Shown here: positions 8,640 through 16,466 of the stretch, one piece after another
How the letters are laid out: every line of letters starts with the position of its first letter
Numbering within the stretch: the first letter of the stretch is position 1
From: Myceligenerans pegani
GTDB taxonomy: Bacteria > Actinomycetota > Actinomycetes > Actinomycetales > Cellulomonadaceae
DNA length: 64,000 bases
Direction: 5' to 3'
NCBI RefSeq assembly: GCF_014892515.1
Contig: NZ_JADBGR010000097.1
Coordinates: forward strand, 25,004-89,003
Notes under the pieces: model-generated
The model's input: only the letters and a program-made list of their open reading frames with translations
What the model was told of the DNA's origin: nothing
Database searches by the model: none
Translations under genes and position numbers: made by a program

Positions 8640-10778
8640 GTGACCGCGACCGCCCGTCCTGAGAAGGAATCCAGTTACACCGCCCGCCACCTCTCCGTCC
8701 TGGAGGGCCTGGAGGCGGTGCGCAAGCGACCCGGCATGTACATCGGCACCACCGACTCGCGTGGCCTCATGCACTGCCTGTGGGAGATCATCGACAACTC
8801 CGTCGACGAGGCCCTGGGCGGGCACGCCACGCGGATCGACGTCGTGCTGCACGCGGATTCGTCGGTGACGGTGGCGGACGACGGGCGGGGCATCCCGGTC
8901 GACGTCGAGCCGAAGACGGGCCTGTCGGGCGTCGAGGTCGTCTACACGAAGCTGCACGCGGGCGGGAAGTTCGGCGGCGGCTCGTACGCGGCGTCGGGGG
9001 GCCTGCACGGCGTCGGTGCGTCGGTGGTCAACGCGCTGTCGGCGCGGCTGGACGTCGAGGTGGACCGCGCCGGCAAGACGCACCGGATGACGTTCCACCG
9101 CGGCGAGCCCGGGGTGTTCGCGGACCCGCCGTCGGGCGCCGGGCCGGACGTGCCGTTCGAGCCGTTCACCGATCACTCCGAGCTCACGGTCGTCGGCAAG
9201 GTGAAGCGGGGCGTGACGGGCACCCGCGTGCGGTACTGGGCGGACCGCCAGATCTTCCCCAAGACGGCCGTCTTCAGCTACGACGAGCTCGTCACCCGCG
9301 CCCGGCAGACCAGCTTTCTGGTGCCGGGCCTGGAGATCCGCATCCGGGACGAGCGCGGCCTGCCGGGCACGCCGGGGGAGTCCGGCCCGCACGAGGAGGT
9401 CTTCAAGCACGACGGCGGTGTGATCGACTTCGTCGAGCATCTCGCCCCGGACGCGCCCGTGACGGCGATCTGGCGCCTCCAGGGATCGGGTACGTTCTCC
9501 GAGACGGTGCCGGTCCTGGACGAGAAGGGCCACATGACCCCGCAGGCCGTCCAGCGGGACTGCGAGGTCGACGTCGCGCTGCGATGGGGCACCGGCTACG
9601 AGACCGAGGTGCGGTCCTTCGTCAACATCATCGCCACGCCCAAGGGCGGCACCCACCAGACCGGGTTCGACCAGGGCCTGCTCAAGGTGATCCGCAAGGC
9701 CGTCGAGACGAACGCACGCAAGCTGAAGGTCTCGACGAAGGAGAACGCCGAGCGGATCGAGAAGGACGACGTGCTGGCGGGCCTCACCGCCGTGGTCACC
9801 GTCCGCCTCGCGGAACCGCAGTTCGAGGGGCAGACCAAGGAGGTGCTCGGCACCGGACCGGTCCGGCAGATCGTCTCGCGCGTGGTGGAGCAGGAGATCC
9901 ACGCGCACCTGACCTCCACCAGGCGGGACGACAAGACGCAGGCCGCACTGCTCCTGGAGAAGGTCGTCGCCGAGATGCGCGCCCGCATCACCGCGCGCAA
10001 GCAGAAGGAGATCAGCCGGCGCAAGAACGCGCTGGAGACCTCCTCCCTGCCCGCGAAGCTCGCCGACTGCCGCAGCGACGACGTCAGCAAGTCCGAGCTG
10101 TTCATCGTGGAGGGCGACTCGGCCCTCGGCACCGCCAAGCTCGCCCGCTCGAGCGACTTCCAGGCGCTGCTGCCGATCCGCGGCAAGATCCTCAACGTCC
10201 AGAAGGCGTCGATCAGCGACATGCTGCGCAACGCCGAGTGCGCCGCCATCATCCAGGTGCTCGGTGCCGGCTCCGGCCGCTCGTTCGACCTCGAGGCGGC
10301 CCGCTACGGCAAGGTCGTCCTCATGACCGACGCCGACGTCGACGGCGCGCACATCCGCACCCTGCTCCTGACGCTCTTCTACCGCTACATGAGGCCCCTC
10401 ATCGAGGCCGGCCGGGTGTTCGCGGCGGTGCCGCCCCTCCACCGGATCGAGCTCCCCGCTGGCGGGCGGCGCAAGACGGAGTACATCTACACCTATTCCG
10501 AGGCCGAGCTGCAGTCCACGCTGCGCAGGCTCGACAAGGCCGGCCGGCGGTACAAGGACGACATCCAGCGGTACAAGGGCCTCGGCGAGATGGACGCCGA
10601 CCAGCTCGCGGAGACCACGATGAGCCCTCGCCACCGCACGCTGCGTCGTGTCACCGCCGAGCACGCCGAGGCGGCCGAGCGCGTGTTCGACCTCCTCATG
10701 GGCTCGGACGTCGCCCCGCGCAAGAAGTTCATCGTCGACGGCGCGAACGAGCTGGACCGCGAGCGCATCGACGTGTGA
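8640..10778 (+). CDS. parE: DNA topoisomerase IV subunit B (type IIA, ParE/GyrB family)
   Basis: A 712-residue type IIA topoisomerase ATPase subunit. GTG 8640 is chosen because the family begins shortly after (YTARHLSVLEGLEAVRKRPGMY). GHKL ATPase motifs: EIIDNSVDEAL, VADDGRGIPVD and GGLHGVGASVVNALS. TOPRIM domain: EGDSALG near residue 490 and DADVDGAHI near 564, followed by PPLHRIEL and IQRYKGLGEMD. With the paired ParC/GyrA subunit it decatenates or relaxes DNA. A location close to the principal sigma gene matches Streptomyces parE, so ParE is favoured over GyrB, though the two cannot be separated with certainty from sequence alone. A possible leaderless promoter (TACGCT at 8626-8631) precedes it. 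Confidence 0.92.
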   Translation: MTATARPEKESSYTARHLSVLEGLEAVRKRPGMYIGTTDSRGLMHCLWEIIDNSVDEALGGHATRIDVVLHADSSVTVADDGRGIPVDVEPKTGLSGVEVVYTKLHAGGKFGGGSYAASGGLHGVGASVVNALSARLDVEVDRAGKTHRMTFHRGEPGVFADPPSGAGPDVPFEPFTDHSELTVVGKVKRGVTGTRVRYWADRQIFPKTAVFSYDELVTRARQTSFLVPGLEIRIRDERGLPGTPGESGPHEEVFKHDGGVIDFVEHLAPDAPVTAIWRLQGSGTFSETVPVLDEKGHMTPQAVQRDCEVDVALRWGTGYETEVRSFVNIIATPKGGTHQTGFDQGLLKVIRKAVETNARKLKVSTKENAERIEKDDVLAGLTAVVTVRLAEPQFEGQTKEVLGTGPVRQIVSRVVEQEIHAHLTSTRRDDKTQAALLLEKVVAEMRARITARKQKEISRRKNALETSSLPAKLADCRSDDVSKSELFIVEGDSALGTAKLARSSDFQALLPIRGKILNVQKASISDMLRNAECAAIIQVLGAGSGRSFDLEAARYGKVVLMTDADVDGAHIRTLLLTLFYRYMRPLIEAGRVFAAVPPLHRIELPAGGRRKTEYIYTYSEAELQSTLRRLDKAGRRYKDDIQRYKGLGEMDADQLAETTMSPRHRTLRRVTAEHAEAAERVFDLLMGSDVAPRKKFIVDGANELDRERIDV

Positions 10779-10983
10779 CCCCGGCGCCGCGTTCCCGCGG
10801 AGCCGGCGCTCCACCCCACGGAGGTCGCGCCCCACGGAGGCCACGCCGTGACGCAGGCCGCGCCGCGTCCGTCGGCTTCGTGGCGGGAACGGGCGGCCTC
10901 CGATCGGACGCGCGGCCCGGCACGCGTTCCACGAGACGGGCATGCGCGTTCCCGGCGCGCGTTCCTACGATGAGGCGGTGACC

Positions 10984-11388
10984 ATGCAACGCACCACGAT
11001 CCCGTCCCTGAAGCTGCTCGCCGCGGCGGCCGCCGTCGCAGTCCTCGCGGCCTGCGGCTCCGGCGGCGAGAACACCGACGAGGCCGTCGACGCCGCGTCG
11101 TCCGCTCCCGGTGGGCTCGCGCCGGCCTGCGTCGAGCGGGAGGACTTCACCTATTCCGGTGAGGACGGCGAGACCGCCCTCGACCTGCTCCTGGAGAACG
11201 ACCCGACCGCCGAGACCACCGGTGAGGGTGAGACCGCCTTCGTGACCGGCATCTGCGGCTACACGGCCGACGAGGCCGAGAAGGAGTTCTGGGCGCTCTA
11301 CGTCGACGGCGAGCAGGCCACGGAGGGCGCCGGCGCGCTTGAGACCGAGGACGGCCAGGAGATCACCTGGAAGCTGGAGACGTTCTGA
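10984..11388 (+). CDS. DUF4430 (transcobalamin C-terminal-like) lipoprotein
   Basis: A 134-residue lipoprotein starting at ATG 10984; GTG 10978 is an in-frame alternative. A short signal (LLAAAAAVAVLAAC) with a lipobox cysteine is followed by an acidic linker and a domain ending FWALYVDGEQATEG...DGQEITWKLETF. That tail has the DUF4430 pattern, a fold shared with the cobalamin-binding beta domain of transcobalamin. The stop overlaps the start of the next membrane protein gene (TGATG). In other bacteria such lipoproteins accompany S-component-like transporters, suggesting capture of cobalamin or another cofactor. No clear cobalamin riboswitch was seen upstream. Confidence 0.72.
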   Translation: MQRTTIPSLKLLAAAAAVAVLAACGSGGENTDEAVDAASSAPGGLAPACVEREDFTYSGEDGETALDLLLENDPTAETTGEGETAFVTGICGYTADEAEKEFWALYVDGEQATEGAGALETEDGQEITWKLETF

Positions 11389-12020
11389 TGCGGGGCGCCC
11401 GGTCCGACTCCCACCGGTCCCACCGGCCACCCGCGCGCGACCTGACGCTCGCGGACCTCACGCGCCGCTGGTGGCGGCCCGCGGTCGCGGTCGCGGTCGT
11501 GGCGCTCGCGGTGGTGTGGCGCCTGGTGCGCGCGGACCTGGGCGCTCCGCCGAACCTGGAGCTGATCACGGCGGCGACGTTCTTCGCCGCCGTGATCCTG
11601 CGGCATCGCGCGGCGGTGCTCGTGCCGTTCGCGGCCGCCGCGGTGAGCGACGCGCTGCTCGGCAACACGTCGATCCTGCTGTTCACCTGGACGGCGTGGG
11701 CCGTGATCGGGCTCGGGGCGCTGCTCGTGCGCCGCACCACCGGGTGGCGCCGGCTCGGTGCGGCGTTCGGGCTCGGGATCGGCGGGTCGGTCTGGTTCTT
11801 CCTGTGGACCAACTTCGGCGTGTGGCTGCAGACCCGGGGCACCTTCTACGCTCCCGGCCCGGACGGGCTCCTGGCCTCGTACGTGGCCGGCCTGCCGTTC
11901 TTCCGCACGATGCTGCTCGGCAACCTGGTGCTGCTCCCGCTCGCGGCGGGTGCCGCGGCCCTCGTGGACCGGGCGGAACGCGTCCTCGCGGTCGCGGGCC
12001 CTCAGCCGCTCTCCCGCTAG
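11388..12020 (+). CDS. S-component-like integral membrane protein (DUF6580-like)
   Basis: A 210-residue protein with about five hydrophobic helices: AVAVAVVALAVVWRLV, LITAATFFAAVIL, VPFAAAAVSDALLG, WTAWAVIGLGALL, SVWFFLWTNFGVWL and LLGNLVLLPLAAGAA. The arrangement, with PNLELITAATFFAA and a WTNFGVWL segment, resembles DUF6580 proteins related to substrate-binding S subunits of ECF transporters. Translationally coupled to the DUF4430 lipoprotein gene through TGATG, implying one complex or pathway. No ECF ATPase or T subunit lies in the window, so a shared energising module elsewhere would be needed. Confidence 0.65.
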   Translation: MRGARSDSHRSHRPPARDLTLADLTRRWWRPAVAVAVVALAVVWRLVRADLGAPPNLELITAATFFAAVILRHRAAVLVPFAAAAVSDALLGNTSILLFTWTAWAVIGLGALLVRRTTGWRRLGAAFGLGIGGSVWFFLWTNFGVWLQTRGTFYAPGPDGLLASYVAGLPFFRTMLLGNLVLLPLAAGAAALVDRAERVLAVAGPQPLSR

Positions 12021-12060
12021 GCTCCGTACCCCTTCTCGCCGTCCCGCGGCGAGTCTTGGC

Positions 12061-12094
12061 GGCGCTACTTATTGTAGTTACAGTAAATAGCGCC
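12061..12094. promoter_or_regulatory. AT-rich 34-bp imperfect palindrome upstream of the lipase gene
   Basis: Outer arms GGCGCTA and TAGCGCC are perfect. Inside, TTATTGTA opposes TACAGTAA with two mismatches over 16 pairs. It is one of the most AT-rich spots in the window and lies 61 bases before the lipase start, so it probably overlaps the promoter. Dyads of this size are typical TetR- or GntR-type operators. No regulator gene is adjacent. Confidence 0.6.
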
Positions 12095-12155
12095 CCCGCC
12101 CGGGCCGGATGTTCAGCGCCGAGCATCCGAGGACGACCTCGAAGGAGAGGCATCC

Positions 12156-13427
12156 ATGTGCAACCGTCCCCGTCTCCCTGTCCGCACGCTCCGGCTCCGC
12201 GGGCTCGCGCTCACCGCCGTCGCCGCCCTGACCATCCCGCTCGTCCCGGCCGTCGCGCAGGCCGGCGTCCCCACGTCGCCCGCGCCCGCGCCACGCACGT
12301 CCGCCGCCGTGCCCGACGACGACGGCCGCCTCCGGTCCGGCACGATCTTCCCCGTCCCGCCCGACGACTTCTACGACCCGCCCGCGGACCTCGGCGACGG
12401 CGCGGACGGCGAGGTGATCAGGACGCGCGAGCAGGCCACCGGCCTGAGCGCCCGCACCTGGATGGTCATGTACCACTCCACCAACGCCACCGGCCAGGAC
12501 ATCCCCGTGACCGGCCGTGTCCTGGTGCCGCACCGCGCATGGCGCGGCGAGGGCCCGCGCCCGATCGTGACGGTGGCCCCGGGGACGCGGGGCGTCGGCG
12601 ACGACTGCGCGCCGTCGCGCTGGCTCGACTACGAGCGGCCGCTCGTCGAGCCATTCCTGCTCCAGGGGTACGCCGTGGTGATCACCGACTACGAGGGACT
12701 CGGCACCCCCGGCGTGCACACCTACATGGTCGGCAGGTCGCAGGGCCGCGTGGTGCTCGACATGGTGCGCGCCGCCACCAACCTGCCCGCGGCCGGGCTG
12801 GATCCCGGCGGCAAGGTCGCCGTCGTCGGCTACTCGCAGGGCGGCGGCGCGGCGGTCTGGGCCGCCGAGCTGTGGCGGGAGCACGCGCCGGAGCTCGACG
12901 TCGTCGGCGTCGCGGCCGGCGGCGTGCCCGCCGACCTCACCGCGGTGTCCGAGCGGCTGAACGGCGGAGTGGGCTTCGGGTTCATGCTGCTGGCCGCCTT
13001 CGGGTACGACGCCGCCTACCCCGAGCTGGACCTGCGGAGCTACCTCAACGAGCGGGGCCGGCGCCTGTACGAGCGGGAGCAGGACGCGTGCGTCGACACG
13101 GCGCTCGCGTACGCCCTGCAGGACATCGACGTCTACGCCGACCAGGACCCCCGCTACACCGAGGCCTGGCAGGCACGGTTCACCGAGAACCGCGCCGGGG
13201 CGAACCCGCCGGACGCACCGCTGTTCCTCTACCACGGCCTGTTCGACGAGATCGTGCCGCCGGGCCAGGCCGTGGCGCTGCGCGAGGAGTACTGCGCCGC
13301 GGGAGCCGACGTGCGCTGGCGGTGGCACCTCGGGGAACACGTCACGACCATGGTGACGGCGGCGCCGAGCGTGGTGAGTTTCGTCGATCGCCGCTTCCGC
13401 GACCGCCCCTTCCGCCCCACCTGCTGA
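12156..13427 (+). CDS. Secreted lipase/esterase (LIP family, alpha/beta hydrolase)
   Basis: A 423-residue exported enzyme with a Sec signal (LALTAVAALTIPLVPAVAQA, cleavage near residue 36). The mature part opens with the FYDPPADL and EVIRTREQ elements of secretory lipases, then YHSTNATGQDIPVTGRVLVP. The nucleophile is Ser in VVGYSQGGGAA, near residue 226. A likely catalytic Asp lies in YHGLFDEIVPP and the His in HLGEHVTTM near the C-terminus. It should hydrolyse esters or triacylglycerols outside the cell. ATG 12156 has GGAGAGG upstream. It is monocistronic, bounded upstream by the AT-rich palindrome and downstream by a long hairpin. Confidence 0.88.
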   Translation: MCNRPRLPVRTLRLRGLALTAVAALTIPLVPAVAQAGVPTSPAPAPRTSAAVPDDDGRLRSGTIFPVPPDDFYDPPADLGDGADGEVIRTREQATGLSARTWMVMYHSTNATGQDIPVTGRVLVPHRAWRGEGPRPIVTVAPGTRGVGDDCAPSRWLDYERPLVEPFLLQGYAVVITDYEGLGTPGVHTYMVGRSQGRVVLDMVRAATNLPAAGLDPGGKVAVVGYSQGGGAAVWAAELWREHAPELDVVGVAAGGVPADLTAVSERLNGGVGFGFMLLAAFGYDAAYPELDLRSYLNERGRRLYEREQDACVDTALAYALQDIDVYADQDPRYTEAWQARFTENRAGANPPDAPLFLYHGLFDEIVPPGQAVALREEYCAAGADVRWRWHLGEHVTTMVTAAPSVVSFVDRRFRDRPFRPTC

Positions 13428-13435
13428 CGCCCGGC

Positions 13436-13502
13436 GTCGCCCACCACGACATGAACGTCGTTACCCACCTTTGTTAACAACGTTCATGTCGTGGTGGGCG
13501 AC
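13436..13502. terminator. Long hairpin (23-bp perfect inverted repeat) after the lipase gene
   Basis: The arms 13436-13458 and 13480-13502 are exact reverse complements with core CCACCACGACATGAACGT and a 21-base AT-richer loop containing GTTAAC. It begins 9 bases after the lipase stop and stands before the secretion operon. The stem is far longer than needed for termination and there is no U tract, so it may be a palindromic repeat or a target for a DNA-binding protein as well as a terminator. Confidence 0.7.
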
Positions 13503-13679
13503 ACGGCCGCTCGCGCCGCTGGTCCCGCCCGCCCGCTGAAAGGCCGCTGTGACCTGCGGATTCGTCGTCCCGACGTGCGCCAACGTTCAGCTTCCGTTCC
13601 CGCGCCGTTGCGTGTCCGTTTCGACTGGTTCCGGACGATGGGCCCGTTCCACCGGATTCCCAGCGAAAGGACCACTGCC

Positions 13680-13976
13680 ATGTCGAACATCAAGGTGACC
13701 TTCCAGGAGATGGAGGACGCCGCCCAGCGCATGAAGCAGGAGGCGTCCGACATGCAGGCGAAGCTCGACCAGCTGCGCAACATGGTTCAGAACCTGGTCC
13801 AGGACGGGTACGTGACCGACAAGTCGTCCAAGCGGTTCGACGAGTCGTACCAGGAGCTCGACAAGGGCGGCAAGCAGGTCATGGAGGGGCTCGACGGGAT
13901 CGGCGAGTACCTGAAGCAGGCCGCGGACGCACTGCGGAAGACGGACGAAGAGCTCGCCAACGCGCTGAACAAGTGA
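13680..13976 (+). CDS. WXG100-like (ESAT-6 superfamily) secreted protein 1
   Basis: A 98-residue all-helical protein starting at ATG 13680 with GAAAGGA nine bases upstream. Two helices flank a turn: FQEMEDAAQRMKQEASDMQAKLDQL, then RFDESYQELDKGGKQVMEGL. Length, helix-turn-helix pattern and position ahead of a WXG100 partner and an FtsK/EssC ATPase mark it as a type VII secretion substrate/partner. The turn reads VQDGYVTDKSS instead of the canonical Trp-x-Gly, so the signature motif is missing. It probably dimerises with the next gene product. First gene of an eight-gene operon. Confidence 0.85.
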   Translation: MSNIKVTFQEMEDAAQRMKQEASDMQAKLDQLRNMVQNLVQDGYVTDKSSKRFDESYQELDKGGKQVMEGLDGIGEYLKQAADALRKTDEELANALNK

Positions 13977-13980
13977 CGCC

Positions 13981-14268
13981 ATGGCCGATGTCATCGTCAC
14001 CAAGGAGGTCCTGGAGGACGCCGCCACGGATCTCAAGAACATCAACGACGAGTTCAAGAACATGTCGGCGATGTGGGAGGGCGGCGACATCTGGGGCCAC
14101 GAGCTCGTGCGCAACGCGATGGACGACTTCATCGACAACTGGTGGGTCAAGCGCGAGAAGCTCCAGGTCCAGCTCGACGACCTGACCAAGAAGATGGACC
14201 AGGCGAAGGAGGCCTGGAACGAGACCGAGGACGCGCTGGCCTCCTCGTTCGACGAACAGCCCGCATAG
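13981..14268 (+). CDS. WXG100-family secreted protein 2
   Basis: A 95-residue helical protein, ATG 13981, four bases after the previous stop. The turn contains MWEGGDIWG, giving a W-x-G motif, followed by an unusual second aromatic cluster DNWWVKREKL. Both halves are amphipathic helices (LEDAATDLKNINDEFKNM and LQVQLDDLTKKMDQAKEAW). It most likely forms a heterodimer with the 13680-13976 product and is exported by, or gates, the ATPase encoded at 20459-24859. The tail SSFDEQPA has no clear YxxxD/E export signal. Confidence 0.87.
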   Translation: MADVIVTKEVLEDAATDLKNINDEFKNMSAMWEGGDIWGHELVRNAMDDFIDNWWVKREKLQVQLDDLTKKMDQAKEAWNETEDALASSFDEQPA

Positions 14269-14277
14269 GAGAACTGG

Positions 14278-15789
14278 ATGAGCGGCGCTCGTGACGGCGA
14301 ATGGAACCTGCTCGGTCATGACTCCGATCCCGTCCCGGCCACGGCCGAGGGACTCGACGGAATCATCAGCCACTACAGGGACATCGCCCAGGCGATGACC
14401 GACCAGGCCGCTTTGCTGAAACGGATCGGTGACGGCGACGTCCGGCTCCTCAAGGGACAGGCGGCCGACGCGATGCGCAAACGCGCGCGGGAGAGCAACG
14501 AGGCGCTGTCCAAGGTGGCCGACCGGTACACCGACGTGAAGGACGCACTGGTCGGCTACCAGCCGGAGCTCAGGACCGCGCGCACCCTGACGGGGCAGGC
14601 GCTCGAGGAGGCGGAGGCCGCCAACCGGGAGCTCGGACACGCCGAGGGGATGCCCGATCCCGTGAACGAGGACCGGCCCGAGGACGATCCGCTCACCGAC
14701 GAGGACCGCCAGGCGTCGTCGGACCGCACGGCGGCGATCGGGAAGGCCGAGACGAAGATCGCCGACGCGAAGGACAAGTCGGACCGAGCGCTGGAGGCCC
14801 TCCGGGGGGCCGCCGAGAGAGCGGCCGCCAAGATCAGGGAGAACTGGGGCGACGACGGGCTGCACCACTCCTGGCAGGAGGCGCTCCGGCACAGGATCGC
14901 CAAGGTCCTCAAGAAGATCGTCGAGATCCTCGGCTACATCGGGATGGCGCTGGCGGTGCTCGCGATCCTCATCCCCGGCCTGGGCATCGTGACGCTGCTC
15001 GGAGTGGTGGTCACGGTGCTGTCGACGATCGCGAGCACCATTCTGGCCGCCTGGGGCGAGGGCAGCTGGCTGAGCGTCATCATCGGCGTCGTGGGGATCG
15101 CGTTCATCGGTGTCGGCGTCGTCGCCACCCGCGCGCTCAAGGGCCTGCAGAGCATCAAGGTCGCCACCCGTGGCGGCGGCTGGCGGGACGCGGCCGTCGA
15201 CCGGCTCGCCGCCGTCTCCCGGCTCCGGGAGACCCTGCGCGCCCGCCTGCCTCCCAACTTCAGCAGGCCGGTCCCCCCGATCAACTTCAGCAGGCCGATG
15301 CCCGCCTGGCGCCTCAATCCGCTCTCTCCCGCGGAGCGGTCCCTGCTGGGATCGCTCGACCGGCAGTTCCACACGATCACCCAGAACCTCAACCGGTGGG
15401 ACGACTTCATCGGGAACACCACGGTCAAGCCGCCGTTCTGGAAGTTCTACACGAAGAACTTCTGGAGCGTCGAGAAGTCGCGCTTCGGGGACGTCTTCGT
15501 CCGGGGCAGCTGGCGAGGCGACCGCGTCCTGAGCGTCAACGACATCACCGACCTGAAGAAGATCGACCTGAACATCGTCAACCTTCTCGGCGGAGCCCCC
15601 GCCAAGATCCCCCTCTACGCGAAGCTCGGGCCGTGGGCCTTCAGCTTCGGCTGGATCACGTCGCTCTGGGGGATGGCGGTGACACCGACGAACTTCAGCC
15701 CGAACGACCTGCGCAGCACGTTCGACTGGTGGAAGGACGCCGACTACAGCGGCCTCTACAGCGAGAACAACGTCATGGACGACCGCTGA
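14278..15789 (+). CDS. Candidate type VII secretion effector with membrane hairpin
   Basis: A 503-residue protein of unknown family, ATG 14278 with GGAGAA upstream. Residues 1-130 are a helical N-terminal region (GIISHYRDIAQAMTDQAALLKRI) that includes the DGDVRLLKGQAADAMRKRA segment typical of type VII effector N-termini. A charged linker follows. Residues about 217-285 contain two or three hydrophobic helices (ALAVLAILIPGLGIVTLLGVV, then VIIGVVGIAFIGVGVV). The C-terminal 200 residues are soluble and rich in aromatic residues (KPPFWKFYTKNFW, SFGWITSLWGM), with no enzyme motif recognised. Third gene of the operon, overlapping the next gene by TGATG. It could be a pore-forming toxin, a membrane effector or a structural component. 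Confidence 0.6.
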   Translation: MSGARDGEWNLLGHDSDPVPATAEGLDGIISHYRDIAQAMTDQAALLKRIGDGDVRLLKGQAADAMRKRARESNEALSKVADRYTDVKDALVGYQPELRTARTLTGQALEEAEAANRELGHAEGMPDPVNEDRPEDDPLTDEDRQASSDRTAAIGKAETKIADAKDKSDRALEALRGAAERAAAKIRENWGDDGLHHSWQEALRHRIAKVLKKIVEILGYIGMALAVLAILIPGLGIVTLLGVVVTVLSTIASTILAAWGEGSWLSVIIGVVGIAFIGVGVVATRALKGLQSIKVATRGGGWRDAAVDRLAAVSRLRETLRARLPPNFSRPVPPINFSRPMPAWRLNPLSPAERSLLGSLDRQFHTITQNLNRWDDFIGNTTVKPPFWKFYTKNFWSVEKSRFGDVFVRGSWRGDRVLSVNDITDLKKIDLNIVNLLGGAPAKIPLYAKLGPWAFSFGWITSLWGMAVTPTNFSPNDLRSTFDWWKDADYSGLYSENNVMDDR

Positions 15790-16466
15790 TGGGCGCGGCG
15801 GAACGGACGCACGCCCGCGTCACCGACTGGACCTGGAACGTCGAACCCCCCGCGGGGTGGCTCGCGGTGCCCGCGACCGGCGAGGATCCCCCGGAGGTCG
15901 TCGACCGCTGGGAGCGGGAGGCGCTGACCCTCGTCGCGGACTCGATCACCCCCCAGGAGGTGGTCGACGACGAGTACCGGAACCTCGACCTCCCGGACGA
16001 CTTCCGGGCGGAGCTCGAACGGACGGCCGCCGACTCGGTCCGGAACCTGCGGGAGTTCGCCGACAGCGTCGCCCCGGCCGGCGACCGGGTCGTCGCCGCC
16101 GTGGGGGTCCTGGGGTGCACGCCCATCCCCGTCCTCGTCGCCGTCGGCCTCAGCAGCCTCGACGACGACGGCGACGGGCTCATGGCCGCCCTGGGCGCCA
16201 CCGGGGGCGCGCCCCTCGCACCCCCGGAGATCGACCATCTCGACCTGCCCGACGGCGACGGCGTCCGGGTCACCCGGCTCGACCTCGGCGGGCAGAGCGG
16301 CACGGCCTGGGTGAGCGTGGCCCTCGGCCGCCGCGCCGAGCACGACGACGTCCTGGCCGACACCGTGCTCGTCTGGCGTTCCCAGGACCTGTTCGTCGCC
16401 GGCCTGATGACCGAGCTGCTCGACGAGCTGCTGCCCGCCGTGAAGATCGTCCGGAGTGGACCATGA
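15789..16466 (+). CDS. Uncharacterised soluble protein in the secretion operon (paralogue A)
   Basis: A 225-residue acidic protein without signal peptide or membrane helix, coupled to the effector gene by TGATG and to the next gene by ATGA. It begins with a Trp-rich segment and the motif EPPAGWLAVPATGEDP. It ends in a strand-rich part (TAWVSVALGRRAEHDD, VLVWRSQDLFVAGLM). The next protein has the same plan, including an early PPGW-x-x-x-P-x-G motif and a late amphipathic end, so the two are probably distant paralogues. Chaperone (EspG-like), immunity or cytosolic assembly roles are all possible. The family is not recognised. Confidence 0.6.
   Translation: MGAAERTHARVTDWTWNVEPPAGWLAVPATGEDPPEVVDRWEREALTLVADSITPQEVVDDEYRNLDLPDDFRAELERTAADSVRNLREFADSVAPAGDRVVAAVGVLGCTPIPVLVAVGLSSLDDDGDGLMAALGATGGAPLAPPEIDHLDLPDGDGVRVTRLDLGGQSGTAWVSVALGRRAEHDDVLADTVLVWRSQDLFVAGLMTELLDELLPAVKIVRSGP

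Noticed and set aside
10779..10983. Possible cobalamin riboswitch upstream of the DUF4430 lipoprotein
   Set aside because: The conserved B12-box could not be found; only GC-rich sequence with near-repeats of CCCACGGAGG is present.
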